This document shows positions 23,764-35,770 of a stretch of DNA of 64,000 nucleotides, piece after piece. Within the stretch, counting starts at the first letter, position 1. Each line of letters begins with the position of its first letter. The position numbers and the translations under genes were made by a program. Where the stretch lies: NCBI GenBank assembly GCA_037447655.1, contig JBBHKE010002966.1, forward strand, positions 70,165-134,164, written 5' to 3'. The stretch comes from Zygnema cylindricum. Taxonomy: Eukaryota > Streptophyta > Zygnematophyceae > Zygnematales > Zygnemataceae. The notes under the pieces are model-generated. The model worked only from the letters and a program-made list of their open reading frames with translations, made no database searches and was not told the DNA's origin.

Positions 23764-24882
23764 CTACCCCATTATGTTCCGGGTTTTTTCTGGAACTGTC
23801 TTTTGGTGTTGGACCCCATCTTCCCTCAGAAAATCCTCAAACTGGTAAGAAGTATACTCTCCACCATTGTCACTCCTTATTCTCTTGATTGGAGTTTCAT
23901 GGAGTTTTTCGCTCCATGCTTTATATTGTCTAAAACAATCCTGAGCTTCGGACTTGTTTTTCAAAAAATACACTCGGGAATACCGAGACCAATCATCAGT
24001 GATAGTCATCATAAATCTCTTCCCCCCCGGTGAGGGCACTTTAGCCGGTCCCCAAATATCTGTGTGTACTAGATCCAGAATATTTTCTCCCTTATAGGTG
24101 GCTGTTATAGGAAAGGGTAATCTGTGTGTTTTACCTTGAGCACATCCACTACAATCACTTATATTATCATTCTCACTAAACTTAATCCCTTCCACCACTC
24201 CCATCTTTTTCATCTCTCTTAACTTGTCTAGATTCACATGCCCAAGCCTCTTATGCCACATCATAATATCATGAACACCAGCATAATAAAGTTTCTTCTT
24301 TTCATTACTTAAAACCAGCCTAAACATCCCATGGCTACCTTTCTCAACAATGAAATAGACATCCTCCTCAAAACTAGCAGTAAAGACTCCTTCCCTAGTG
24401 CTAGTAAAAAAACCCTTATCATCTAACACGGATGTAGAGATGAGGTTTTTGTTCAGCTCCGGAATAAACAATACATCGAAGAATGTTAATATGGATGTCT
24501 TTCCTTCTACTAACACTTTCAGATCTATCGATCCTACAAGAGTAGTGGTGACTATCCTCCCATCCCCGTACTCTATCTCTACGGTAGGAATCTTTCTTAT
24601 CTTAGTGAACAGGTGCCTATCCTTACACATGTGCATGGAGGCACCTGAATCTATAATCCAGCCTGCTTCACCTTTCAATCCAGTGTAAGCACATTTCTGC
24701 CTTCGTGGAATTTCAACCTCATTTTTTTCCTCCAACTCCTCATCCAAAAAGAGTTGATCGTCTTCTTCCTCTGATTCTGCCTTAAGTACCTGTGTGACAA
24801 GGGCCTTTTTCTTTCCTCTCGGGGTACCACCGGTCTGCCCCTCTTTTAACCAAAGCTCGGTTAGCTTACTGCACTCAGCCAT
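23764..24882 (-). pseudogene. Element G protease and integrase core
   Basis: 372-codon open frame starting in the last zinc-knuckle residues (MAECSKL). Protease motif GWIIDSGASMHMCKD near codon 78. Integrase: MWHKRLGHVNLDKL with CSGCAQGKTHRLP (HHCC), VHTDIWGPAKVPS, SDNGGEYTS. The frame shifts at PEKTRN, where the catalytic-Glu block should follow. Confidence 0.88.
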
Positions 24883-25809
24883 ATAGTGCCCGGTTTCTTA
24901 CAAAAATGACATAAACCTTTGGGAGCCCTTGGTTCGAACTCATCAGCCTGTTTTTTTCTGCTCCCTACCCCCATAGTTTTCGACTGGTTTCCGGGAATCT
25001 TTGTTCCTCTAATAGGTCGTTGTTGCCAAGGCTTGGCCACTCTTTCCTCCCCTTCGGATCTCAATCGTATTCTCTCGAACGAGAATCATCCCTACCACTG
25101 AGTTCCATATCCACCTTGAGTCCGACAAGTCCTATACACGGTTGACTATGTTCTCGAACACATTAGGTAACTTCATAAGTAAACAATTAACCTTTTCATA
25201 ATCACTAAAAACTTTTCCCTAACTCTCTAACTCCATGAAGAGTGTAGCAAGTTCATTGCAAAAATCCAACATATTTCCCCCTTTGTATACATACTCTTTA
25301 ACTTTCTGATCAGCCAAATGTTGTTGCTGAATCGTACCACTTCGGTACATCTCTATGAGAGCCATCCAAAGATCGGATGCCCTTTCTACCTGCAAATGGG
25401 GACATGCAAGGCCTTGAGTGAGATGGCGTAGGATGAAGTGCTTTGCCGCCATATTGTTGAAGTCCCAGGTTTCAGTATCATTGTACTCGTTCCTCGGAAT
25501 AGGTGACATGAATGCTGAACCAGTTGCTATTGGTGTGGTCGCTTCCTTCTCCTTTCCTTTGTCCACCACCTCTCCTTCATTTGTTTCCTCCGTTGAAGGT
25601 GAATCCTCTTTCCTGGTGAATCTGCTTTCTTTAAACCCTGGAGGAATTCCAAGACTTGATGGACGCCCGAATCGTCCACTCACTATCCCCCAAAACCTTT
25701 TTTCGCATAGAGCTCCTATCATCATACTTTCCCAGTATATGAAGCCAGTTCCATTAAAGATTGGTACCCTAGAGGGTGGGCCCATAACCTGAAACTGTGA
25801 GACCTCCAT
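24883..25809 (-). pseudogene. Element G gag (broken)
   Basis: Starts with MEVSQFQVMGPPSRVPIFNG at 25809, the ATG lying within the LTR end, and is open for 196 codons to 25219 through the UBN2-type region (KHFILRHLTQGLACPH, YKGGNMLDFCNEL). A TAG stop follows MELES. The remainder (VVGMILVRENTIEIRRG, CHFCKKPG) is in other frames with stops. The zinc knuckle is split by a frameshift. Confidence 0.85.
25775..25789 (-). promoter_or_regulatory. Primer binding site of element G
   Basis: Reverse of GGTTATGGGCCCACC, directly next to the LTR end at 25790. Fifteen bases complement the anticodon arm of plant initiator tRNA-Met. Confidence 0.87.
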
Positions 25810-26838
25810 AAGTCCTCAGAGTGGACAGCTTCCAAGAAGCCTCTAGGATAATCCTGACCCCTTTGTGTTTAAGCAAAAATAACTGCCACCCTGGCAGACA
25901 AAAAGTCTGACCAACTTCACCCTTGTGAAGGCAAGACTCCCTTGAGTCGATAGCAAAAAGAATCTCTGAATTTGCTCCCCTGAGCAGTAAGTTATGGAGG
26001 GTCAAAGTTGACCTTTTGTACAGAAGCTCTCTGGGAGAGGGGGTCCTATCTTCTAATTTTTCTAAGTCCTATCTCTATCACAGACTCTATCTACTGATGT
26101 ACGGAACCAATCAGAATTGAGTTCCGTACGCAAAAGTACAGCTGCCGGTGTACTTTATGTACGGACATTGTACGACATGGCCAAAATGTCGACACATGTC
26201 AAATCCGGATTCGGTGCCATAATCTCCGGAGATTCCACAATCCAACGGAATTTCGCCACGCGTCATCCGATGTGGCGATGGCCACAAACCGCCGAAATCT
26301 TCCTCCGCGATCTCGGCGCTAATTCCGACCGTCCGATTAAATTCGGCTTTAATCGTAGCCGTAATAAATACATGCGCGGTATTTGTTTCATTTACGAAAC
26401 AAATGCGCGGTACTGATTTTTGTCCGTACCGTAAGTCGTACATTATATATTACTGGATCTATGTATCCCGTAATTCACTTCAGTTAAATGGTTTATCGCA
26501 CGTATACATATTTAAATAAATATCAAACTATATGCTACGTAATACTACCGCTAGACTTAACGGCTAAGGCTACCGGCTACATCCTATCTGCCGTCCGGAA
26601 GGTAAAAGGATCAAATCCTACCGCCGGCACATACCTTTTAATTAAATAAATAAACCCTAATATAAAATTCCCGTAAACCTCAGGATCGCCAAGGTAGCCA
26701 TGGCTCTAGCTTCCTCTCCAATTTCTCAGTGACTGCGACAAGTTTGAGAGTTGGAGAGAGAAGTTAGAGATAGACTGCCTCGACTTCTATATTTCTTTTC
26801 AGACCTAGAAAATACTAATAAAACCATTAGTTTCTACA
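25790..26838 (-). repeat. 5' LTR of element G
   Basis: 1049 bp, pair of 19644-20693. On the minus strand it carries the palindromic TTTGTTTCG/CGAAACAAA-type module, GTAC-rich arms, GATTGG and the gag ATG in its last 20 bp. Confidence 0.92.
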
Positions 26839-29451
26839 TTCCTTGATCGCAAACTCGTTCCTCTCGGTGTAAACAAGTCTCTAGATGTTAAGCAAGGTGG
26901 TACAAGGATTAGGATTGGCAACCATGCGAGTTGCTGGCTGGGATGCCTGGATTGCTCGCACCTGGTTAACATAGGCACTTCCTTGTGCCTGGAGTTTTAT
27001 GTCTTGTTTAAAGGTAGCAGTCACAAGTGTGGCAGCCGCCGCAGCCAAGTTAACCTCCACTTGTATAACTGCAGCATCAAGGGCTAGATCCGAGATCTTG
27101 ATGCTAGGAGCAATCAAAAGAGGTTAACGCTCCTTGTAATCCGTGAACGCCCCTCCAGAAAGGTAGTTGACCATCATGGGGAAGAGTGTTGTTTCAAAGT
27201 CATGCGGAATGGCTCCTCACAAGTACTTATTGATTTCGGCTTGTGTGAAAGATTTCCACAACAACTCGAAATCCGAAAATGCGATCCCGGAGCTATCTCC
27301 TGTAAAGATCCGGATATTCCCCATTTCTTTTTCTTCCTCTGCAGGGTTGGTAAAATGGGAAGAGGAAGGCCCGGTAGGGCTAACAAAAAGAGCCGGCGAG
27401 ATGACTCGCGTATCCTCTTCCTCGCGGCAGAACTATGTCCTCCTCCAGTAGAAGGTGCTGCCCTGAGAGGTGTGGATCCACCTCCCACAGAGTAAGTACT
27501 AGCCCCCGAAAAATATGGTTGGAGGAAGGATGTTCCCCACTACTCCTCTATATCTAGGAGAGTATTGTTCCTCCCTTAGAACTTGCTGCATCGATGGGAT
27601 GTGGAGGCGAGGTCGGTTCAAAGGAGGTCCTTGGGGAATGGGTGGCGACGAAGACGGAGACGAAGACTGCAGGGGCCCAGTTGGATAAGGTGTCTGTTTT
27701 TTGGGTTCGCCTTCTGAAGGTTTCGGGAGATGGAGTTCCGGAACTGGTGGAAGGGGAACGCCTGTGAGGAGGTGAGTAAGCGGGGACATTGTGTTTGTAG
27801 GGTAAGACAGGCGGATCCGGTGACCCACGGACTGCTGCAGCGGGAGAAAAGGATGAAGAGGCAGAGGAGGCGGGATCGTCCCAAGGCTCTAGTGTAGGAC
27901 CTGGGGAGTGAGAAGATGGAGGTGGAGGAGAAGATGGGAGATCGAGGGATACTCCGTGAGATGGTGAAGCGGGTGTTGACGGCCTCAAGTGAATGTGAAT
28001 CCTCTCGTCCGGTCGTAACTCCACCAAAGCCTCCACGACGGAAGCAACCTCCACCGAGATAAAGGTAGGCTATTTTCGGGGAAGAGGAGGAGACTCAGGA
28101 GGTAAATCTGCACCCAAAACCTTCATGTTAGGTTCAATGTTCTCACTCCCTTCCCGATGAAGAGGAAGCTCTCGGCTGATTTTGGAGGAAGGAACTTCGA
28201 GCTGAGTGCTTGCAAGAGGAGAAGTCCCCTGAGCTGACGCTTCGGGATGCGGCTCTGTATTTGGCCTAGGAGGAATCTGCCCGCTGTAAATCCCACTAGA
28301 TCTACGCCTAGTTTCCCGAATAAGTTTTAATTCCTTTTCCCATAACTTCCGCCTTTCTTCCTCTAAGGCTTCCCAATCTACTGTGGTGGGTCTGAACCTT
28401 GCTGTAGCTTTGCCCTGGGATTTTAGAACTTCCACTAGTTCCTTGGTATTTTAAACTACTTTGGTAAGATCCGCTATCCCCATCCCCGGAATTTCGGGAT
28501 CATTAGGTCTGATCCGCCACCATCCCTCGGACAAATCTTTTGGTTCCGTACCCGGAACCTTTAGATCGGTAAGTTTGGATCGCCACAGCCCTTCGGCAGG
28601 GCGGACACAAGTTGTTATAGGAGCATTTTTCTCGGTTGAGGTTGACACAGGAGTGGGGGACCTCTCCTCTTTGGGAAGAGTTACCAATCTTCCCTTGTTG
28701 TCACGGTGGTCAAACCTCTTTCCCCTCAATGGGTCTCGTGCTTCCCTCTTGATACCCCCTTCTCCTCTACGAGGCCGCGAAGAGGTACGTCCCCGGGAGG
28801 GTCGGCTGGTTGCGGTGTCTTGAGAGAAAGATGGGGGAGGGTGAGAATAGGGAGATCTTTGTGACCAGTCCTACACCGAGTGTGAAGAGTTGCTCTCCGA
28901 AGAACTACCCAAAATCTCCACCACCCCTCCCACGGGTCTAACCATTTGACTTGATCTGTCCGAGCCACTCTCTGTACAAACTCCTTCTTCACCTTCAGCT
29001 CATGGAGGTCGTGAAGGGCAAGGAGTTTTTTACGACCTGAGCGAGGTGGATCCGTCAAAACCGCGGGGTCAATTTGGATCTCGGCCTAGGGAATTTTGGA
29101 TCTGGTGTGAAGCCTGACCTCTGGAAGAGGACCCAAATGAGGCTCCCTCTGTGCCTGACGCTTTGGCCGGGCCCTGGGAGACACTTGGTTACTTTCTTCG
29201 GCCTAAGCCCGGGCTTCTTTCCTTTCCTCAACATAGACCCTAGCTGCCTCCGCCAAGGAAGGGTAATGTTCGCCAGTCAGACGGGGAGGAGGAGGAGGAG
29301 AAGAAGCACCAACCGGTTCCTTGGCTGGAAAATTAAAGACAATCTCCATGGGTTCAGACTCCTCGGACCTTTAAGGCTGTCCCTCCTTTACAAGCCTCTC
29401 CTGCGGACCCTGCTCTCTAGATCCGTTATCCGGAGTCCCTCCTCCTGCCAT
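26839..29451 (-). pseudogene. Element F gag, N-terminal and capsid part
   Basis: Gag of gypsy F from an ATG at 29451 (MAGGGTPDNGSREQ). Recognisable pieces shared with E: RSGRKKLLALHDLHELKVKK (near 29000), FRPTTVDWEALEEERRKLWEKE (near 28380), a Pro/Ser-rich stretch with GSPDPPVLPYKHNVPAYSPP (near 27800), and SIKISDLALDAAVIQVEVNLAAAA (near 27080). Frameshifts and stops separate them, including a frame change in the capsid region at 27450-27170. The final piece ends at G's insertion site. No zinc knuckle lies in this half. Confidence 0.75.
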
Positions 29452-30751
29452 GATGAAAGAGGTAACGAGAGAAAGAGAAATGAATGTCATTAGAGCTTAC
29501 TTCCAAAAAGAGAGCTTCCAAAGTTGAAGCTCCTATCCCCTCTAATGCGAGCAGACATGTTGCTTTTTAGTACTATGCTTTCTCTACGAGAAGTCGATCG
29601 CACTTGTTCCCTCAAAACTTATTGTCCTGATCTAAGGGGTTCCTGTTAACTCCGGGATGGTCACTCTAAAGGAAAAACAACTCCAGATGAAGACACAAAT
29701 CCACTACCACGTAGAAATATATAGGTAATAGGATTGGCTTTCACATTTTAACAATATCACCTTGCCCCTGAAAAGAGAATAAAAGAAAGAGAATGTGAAA
29801 TATAGCGAAGGAAGCTTAACATACCCCAGCAATAAACGATGACAACGAGAGAAAGCAGATCCCTCTCCCGAGAGTATCGGAAATAGGTATGGTGCTCCTT
29901 CAACCTCTAGTGTCCGTAGCTCGGAAATCGACAAGACTCTTCTCGGTTTCAAACAAGAAAAAGTCCAAAAATCACCCAAAAAGTAGATAGTGCCAACGAC
30001 CCGCCCGGACTCTGATTCCCACAAAAGACTGATCCAATACAAAGATGGCAATAGAGTCAAAAACAAAACAAAGATTCTCCAAAAGAAGGTTTGTTGGAAT
30101 TTTTGAGGGTTTTCACAGGAGACGGTACTGAAAAGCAACTTGTCTCCTTCGACCCCAAGTGCCATATACATCAAAGTTTGTTAAATTGCAGGTGAAAAAG
30201 TCAAAGCTACGCTATTAACCAATGAGCGGCAAGCAAGTGTACTTGAACTGACATAAGACAAAATAATCCGTACTACACTCGGGGTAAAAGTTTTGCTGCG
30301 GACTGTGGCTAGATCTGCGGCCGGAAGTAATTATTTGGTCCACTATTACAAGACAAAGTCCTAAAAATGACACTAACTTGCCAAACTTTGACCTAACGTA
30401 ATTAATGGACTAACAGTTAGGTAAGCCTGAGCTTAATTCCTACTAATGGCTAACAGCATAATCTAGATGCAAATCCGGAAATTTACATGGCAATCCACAA
30501 TGTACCCCCCACGGAGGCTGTCGAAATCTCGTCCCAGGTAACGAAATTGCAATCTTTGAAACGGTAGAACTTAGTCATTTGGTCTCCGTTAGACGCGAAA
30601 TAAGGTGTGTGCCGCTCAATTTATGAAATACAAGGATCTCGCCCAGCTTGATGCACTCACTCCTCCGTACTCTGAAAACTGTACAGGGTAAAAAAGGCCC
30701 GGGAATCCTTGGTGATATACAGGTGTGCTTGAGAATCACACGAGCTTGACA
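29452..30751 (-). repeat. LTR and leader of gypsy F
   Basis: About 1.3 kb aligning with the left end of E (43170-44487), starting TGTCAAGCTCGTGTG at 30751. A 57-bp stretch with GTATGTTAAG at its start and a pyrimidine-rich TTTTCAG end (29824-29768) resembles a small intron, also present at 57 bp in E. The 157-codon open frame within it (30174-29704) is not credible as a gene. The LTR/leader boundary is not defined because no second LTR is present. Confidence 0.7.
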
Positions 30752-31207
30752 ACCCACAATCCAACCTCTTTCACCTTTCAAACCTCCAAAAGCATAGTTC
30801 TGCTTTCGAGGAATTTTGACCTCGGTCTTTGCCTCCAACTCCTCATCCAATAAGAGCTCACCGTCATTGTCCTCAAATTCCTCCTCATGTACATCACTCA
30901 CAAGAGCATTTTTCTTTCCTTTTGGAGGTCCACCTATCTACCCCTCCTTTAATTGAAGTTCAGTTAGCTTAGTGCACTTCGACATATAGTGCCTAGGTTT
31001 CTTACAAAAATGGCACAAGCCCTTGGGAGCCCTTGGTCCAAACTCCTCGGTGTGATTTTTCTACCCCCCCCCTTTCCATAATTGATCGTTTTCCTAGAAT
31101 CGTTGTTCCTCTTGTCGGTCCCTACTGTCCAGGCTTGCCCACTCTTTCCTCCCCTTCGGATCTCAATCGTGTTCTCTCGAACTAGAATCATCCCTACCAC
31201 TAAATTG
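30752..31207 (-). pseudogene. Element K gag C-terminus and protease start
   Basis: Read leftward: VVGMILVRENTIEIRRG, a zinc knuckle in shifted frames (CAIFVRN.../CHFCKK-type), an acidic ELLLDEELEAKTEVKIPRKQ linker and GGLKGERGWIV, the residues before the protease DSGA. The frame then enters gypsy sequence. It was separated from the N-terminal gag half by a solo LTR. Confidence 0.8.
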
Positions 31208-33316
31208 TGTAACTCTGAGACCTCCATAGGTCCTCAGAGTAGGCAACTCACACGAAGCCTCTAGGATAACCCTGACCCATTTGTGTTTCAGCAAAAATAA
31301 CCGCCACCCTAGCAGACAAAAAATCTGACCACTTTCACCTCTATAAAGGCAAGACTCCCTTGAGTTGATAGCAAATAGAATCTCTGAATTTGCTCCCCTG
31401 AGCAGTAAGTTATGGAGGGTCAAATTTGACCTTTTGTACAGAAGCTCTTTGGGAGAGAGGGTCCTATCTACCAATTTTTTCTACGTCCTATCTCTCTCTA
31501 AAACTCTATCTACTGATATATGGCACCAATCATATTACATTGTTGTACACAAAAGTAGAGCTGCCGGTGTTATTTTTATACAAATATTGTACGACATGGC
31601 CTAAATGTCGACACATGTCATATCCGGATTCGGTCCAGTAATCCCCGGAGATGCCGCATCAAATATAATTGTGCCACGTGTCATCCGATGTGGCGATGAC
31701 CACAAATCGCCGAGATTCTCTTTCGTGATCTCGACATTCTTCCAAGCCGTCCGATTGAATTCAAATTTCAATCGTAGCCGTCATAAATACTTGCGCGATA
31801 TTTGTTTCTTTAAAAGAAACTGCAATTCTGTGTCCTCCATTGGACTACAGAATACAAGAAGCCTCTAGATAGTATTTAACTAACCCACTTTAAGCCACGA
31901 CCACTTCTGTCCAAGAAGGCAAACTGACAATTTGACTGCCCCCCTGTGCAGCCTGGACTCCCTTGAGTTCGTAGCAAAAAGAATCACTGAAAACGGCCAA
32001 CAAGCCGATAAGTTATGAGGCAGTAAAAATGCCAATTTGTACAAACTCTCAAAGGGAGAGGTGACTATCTACCAAATATTTCTAAGTCCTGATTCTCTCA
32101 AATAACTCCTATCTACTGAAGTACGGACCAATTAGATTACTGTATCGTACACAAAAAATACTACTGCCGATGTACCTTTTGTACGGCCTATGTACGACAA
32201 GGCTATTAAGTGGACGCATGTCGCTTTTCACTCGTCCGTACGTTCCTCGGAATTCCTATGACCGGATGTCATCTCTCCACGTGGCTCCAGGTCGTGCCAC
32301 GTCACAAAACGCCAAAGTGACCACTTTGGGATTTCGGCGATGATGTGCGCCGTTGGACTTTATGCGAAACGCAATCTTAGCCGTAAAAATACTTGCGCGA
32401 TATTTGTTCCGATGTCGAAATAAAATGCGTGGTATCTGCTTTGAATTAGCGTCGTACGTCGTACTTTATAAAACTGAATCTATGTACGCCGTATACAGTT
32501 CAAGTTAAATGAATTTTATCCAATCGAACTAAATATATATCTATCACATACCATAGCACTTAGCATTGGTCCTAGTCTATTAGGATAAAGCTGACCACTA
32601 CCGGTCAACTTGACTAACCGCAAGTACCGGGATCAAATCTCTGGTCCGTCAAGTATATTTTTAGTAACCCACTAAAAATAGTTGTTTGTTGAACTAAGGC
32701 AGCCATGGATCAACCTCTCTCTCTTACCTTCAGTGACTACAACAAGTATGGGAGCTAGAGAGCGGAGGTGGAGGCAGGCTGTCCGTCCTTTTTCTTTTCC
32801 TTTTATAAAAACATATTTAAACCTAGAAAATACTCTAGAAATCTATAAATTTCAACAGAAACAAATGCGCGGTACTTGTTTTTTATCGGTACTGTAATCC
32901 GTACTTTTACATTACTAGATTTATGTATCCCGAAAACAGTTACCGTTAAATTAAAATTCCTAAGTGGTAACATTTAAATACCTAACAAATCGTACATCAC
33001 GTAACTTTAGTCCTATACTTAATAGATAAGTCTACCGGCTACCGGCGGTTGTATCAGACGGTAGGTACCAGGATCAAATCCTGGAGTTGACATATTCCGT
33101 TTTAGTAAATAAACTTACCTATCCGTAAGTCAACTAATCTATTTCCCGTAAATCTTCAAATAGCATAGGCAGCCATGGCTCTAGCTTCCTCTCCAACTCT
33201 CAGTGACTGCAAAAAGTGTGGGAGTTGAAGAAAGGGGTTAGAGGCAGATTGCCTCGGCTTCTTTTCTAGATTATATTTTAGACCTAGAAAATATTAAAAG
33301 AACCATCAATTTCTAA
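31208..33316 (-). mobile_element. Solo LTR in K's gag, holding a second solo LTR
   Basis: LTR of the G family (plus strand TGTAACTCTGAG... to ...TTTCTAAA), about 1070 bp once the nested LTR (31821-32857) is removed. K's gag reads DLPDSRWIWDF on one side and VVGMILV on the other, which are contiguous in other copies. The flanks AATTG and AATCC are a decayed target duplication. Confidence 0.85.
31821..32857 (-). mobile_element. Solo LTR J (B family) with perfect GAAAC duplication
   Basis: 1037 bp; plus strand TGCAATTCTGTG...AATTTCAACA, reversed ends TGTTGAAATTT...CAGAATTGCA. GAAAC at 31816-31820 and 32858-32862. The target is the palindromic TTTGTTTC...GAAACAAAT module of the host LTR. Confidence 0.93.
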
Positions 33317-34007
33317 AAATCCCATATCCACCTTGAGTCTGGCAAGTCCTGCACACAGTTGACTATGTTCTTAAACTCATCTGGTAACTTAATGAGAAAG
33401 CAGTTAACCTTCATATTTTCAGTTTCAACCTGTCCAACACTCTCTAGCTCCATGAAAAGTGTTTCCAGCTCATTACAAAAATCCAACATCTTCCCCCCCC
33501 TTGTATACATATGCGTTAATTTTTCTGATCAGCCAACTGTTGTTGCTGAATCGTACCACTTTGGTACATCTCTATGAGAGCCACCCAAAGATTGGATGCC
33601 CTCTCTACCTGCAAATCAGGAGATGCAAGCCCTTGAGTATGATGGCTGAGGATGAAGTGCTTTGCCGCCATATTGTTATAGTCCCAGGTATCGGTATCAT
33701 TCTCCTCGTTCCTCGGAATAGGTGACATGAATGCCGAACCGGTTGCTATTAGTTTGACCATCTCCTTCTCTTTTCCTTTGTCGACCACCTACCCCTCTTT
33801 CGTCTCCTCTGTTGGAGATGGATCTGCATCTTTGGTGAATCTGCTTCGTGTAAACCCTGGCGGGATCCCAAGATTGGATGGACGCCTCACCGTCCACTCA
33901 CAATTCCCCAAAACCGTTTCTCACATAGAGCTCCTATCATCATATATTCCCAGTATATCAAGCTAGTTCAATTGAAGATGGGCAACCAAGAGGGTGGGCC
34001 CATAACC
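33317..34007 (-). pseudogene. Element K gag N-terminal half
   Basis: Starts after the primer site (GGTTATGGGCCCACC reversed, 33993-34007). The VMGPPSW-LPIFN N-terminus carries a stop. The 33788-33516 frame has TGSAFMSPIPRNEENDTDTWDYNN and KHFILSHHTQGLA, and the 33510-33313 frame YTRGGKMLDFCNELETLFMEL and KLPDEFKNIVNCVQDLPDS. A frameshift lies in the poly-G stretch near 33495. It ends at the solo LTR. Confidence 0.82.
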
Positions 34008-35060
34008 TACAACTGTAAGACCTCTATTGGCCCTCAGAGTAAGCTGCTCACACGAAGCCTCTAGGATAACCCTGACCCCTTTGTGTTTCAGCAAAAATAA
34101 CTGCCACCTTAGCAGACAAAAACTGACCATCTCCACCCATGTGAAAGGAAGACTCCCTTGAGTCCATAACAAAAAGAATCTCTGAATTTTCTCCATGGAG
34201 CAGTAAGTTATGGAGGGTCAAAGTTGACCTTTTGTACAAAGGCTCTCTGGGAGAGAGGGTCCTATCTTCCAAATTTTCCTAAGTCTTATCTCTCTCTAAA
34301 ACACTATCAACTGAAGTACGGCACCAATCAAAATACTGTATCGTATAGAAAGGTACCGGTGTCGGTGTACTTTTTGTAAGACCATTGTACGACATAGCCA
34401 ACCAGTCGACACATGTCATATTTGGATTCATTCCTGTAATCCCCGTAGATGCCGTAATCTAATGTTGTTGTGCCACGTGTCGATCGATGTGGCGGTGACC
34501 GAAAACCGCCAAAATTCTATTTCGAAATCTCGGCGTCCTTTGCGGTCGTCCGATCAAAACCGGATTTTTATCGCAGCCGTCATAAATCATTGCGCAATAT
34601 TTGTTTCGTGGTCGAAACAAAATGCGAGATATCTGTTGCGCATTCGTAGTGTACTCCGTACTTTACAAAATTGTATCCATGCGCGACGTCTATAGTTACA
34701 GTTAAATAAATTTGCTCACCCGTCACAGTTTAAATATCTCTCAAACCCCATATGTCTCAGCATCGATCGTAGAATATAGGATAAAGCTACCGACTATTTC
34801 AGATTTGATGGACGGGAGGTTCCAAGATCAAATCTTGGGTCCGTCAAGTATATTTTGGTAAATCTACCAAAATCTACCACTTGTCTCTTTATCTCTTTAA
34901 GCAACATAGGCAGCCATGGCTCTAGCTTCCTCTTCAACTTCTAGTGAATGTGACAAGTGTGGGAGATGAAGAGAGGAGTTAGAAGCAGACTTCCTCGGCT
35001 TCTTTTTTGCCTTTCATTTTAGACCTAGAAAATAATAACAAATAACCATTAATTGCTACA
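34008..35060 (-). repeat. 5' LTR of element K
   Basis: 1053 bp, ending on the plus strand AATTGCTACA (minus strand start TGTAGCAATTAATGG). It is adjacent to the primer site at its other end, where TGAAAC has become TACAAC. Same family as G. Confidence 0.87.
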
Positions 35061-35770
35061 ATATTCATTTTTTGGACACGTGTCGACTCTCTGGGGCATA
35101 CGCTACGGAATATCCTCTGTGGGAGTACGGATATACTTGAGGACCACATGTACATGAGGACCACAAAGACGTGTGGAGGCACATCCATGGTGCCAAATTA
35201 AGTGTGTGGACCGCGGACTCAGGCCGCCAACAAATGTTGACAAAGCAAGAACTAGATTCATGACAATCCTATGTCCCATTCTAAATCTTATGTCGGTGTA
35301 CATATTTGTAAAACAGATGTTTGTCACTCAGCTAATTAGTTAATTAGTGTTGAATATGTTGAAAATAGCATACTTTGTGTTTTTAGGTATACGCACAGTA
35401 TTAGGTGTGTCAGGCTGTTAGAAGTACGACAGGTATGCCTCCGTACGTTTAGTATATAATGTATATGAGTAGGACTTAGCCATTTTTGGAGTTAGTAACA
35501 ATTTGTATCAAAAACTGTGTATGTTGTTTTTTGTAATTTTTATCTGTGAATATCTCACACATCTGTGGGCATAATTGTTATTTTCTCCTGCTTTTATCTA
35601 CATTGTAGTAGATTTGCAGAGCTATTGTGTCTCTGATTTGTGATTACAAACTGTTGAAATTGTTGTTTTCTAGACTGGTTTTTGTGAAAGCTTCTTGCTT
35701 GTTTTCATTCTCAGATGACTACACGTGCATCCTCATCGTCTTCGGTTGCGACAGTTATCTCAAAACAACA
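35061..35770 (+). repeat. Family H LTR, 5'-truncated by element K
   Basis: Aligns with the solo LTR at 22003-22740 from the GGACACGTGTCG block onward and ends CTCAAAACAACA. It also has the in-LTR ATG (35715) followed by an open MTTRASSSSSVATVISKQ, matching the other copy almost residue for residue. No interior follows. Confidence 0.83.

Larger units (their letters stand above)
19644..26838 (-). mobile_element. Ty1/copia element G (complete ends, 7195 bp)
   Basis: Two LTRs (19644-20693 and 25790-26838) with a normal copia interior in reverse. Target duplication: ATTCC at 19639-19643 against TTCC at 26839-26842, with the missing A possibly shared with the LTR end. The insertion lies in F's gag. 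The LTRs differ at more than ten positions in the stretches compared, so it is clearly older than L. RT is interrupted by a 738-bp solo LTR of another family; without that LTR the element is about 6.45 kb. Gag and pol carry stops and frameshifts. Confidence 0.92.
17988..30751 (-). mobile_element. Ty3/gypsy element F (3'-truncated, interrupted by copia G)
   Basis: Minus-strand relative of element E. From the right: an LTR or leader (TGTCAAGCTCG, boundary at 30751), gag from an ATG at 29451, the site where G is inserted (19644-26838), then gag continuing to the zinc knuckles and linker, ending at 17988. Protease, RT and integrase are missing. Sequences on either side of G join precisely to give the gag found uninterrupted in E near 47540. 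F itself interrupts the protease gene of copia K. Confidence 0.85.
30752..35060 (-). mobile_element. Ty1/copia element K (5' half only, interrupted)
   Basis: From the right: 5' LTR (34008-35060), primer site, gag N-terminus, a solo LTR (31208-33316), gag C-terminus, zinc knuckle, and the protease up to GERGWIV, where gypsy F starts. The rest of pol is missing on the far side of F. K is itself inserted in a family-H LTR (35061-35770). Confidence 0.83.

Noticed and set aside
29704-30174. 157-codon frame in the gypsy F leader with a hydrophobic protein
   Set aside because: The matching E sequence is interrupted in the same frame, and the segment contains the intron-like stretch.
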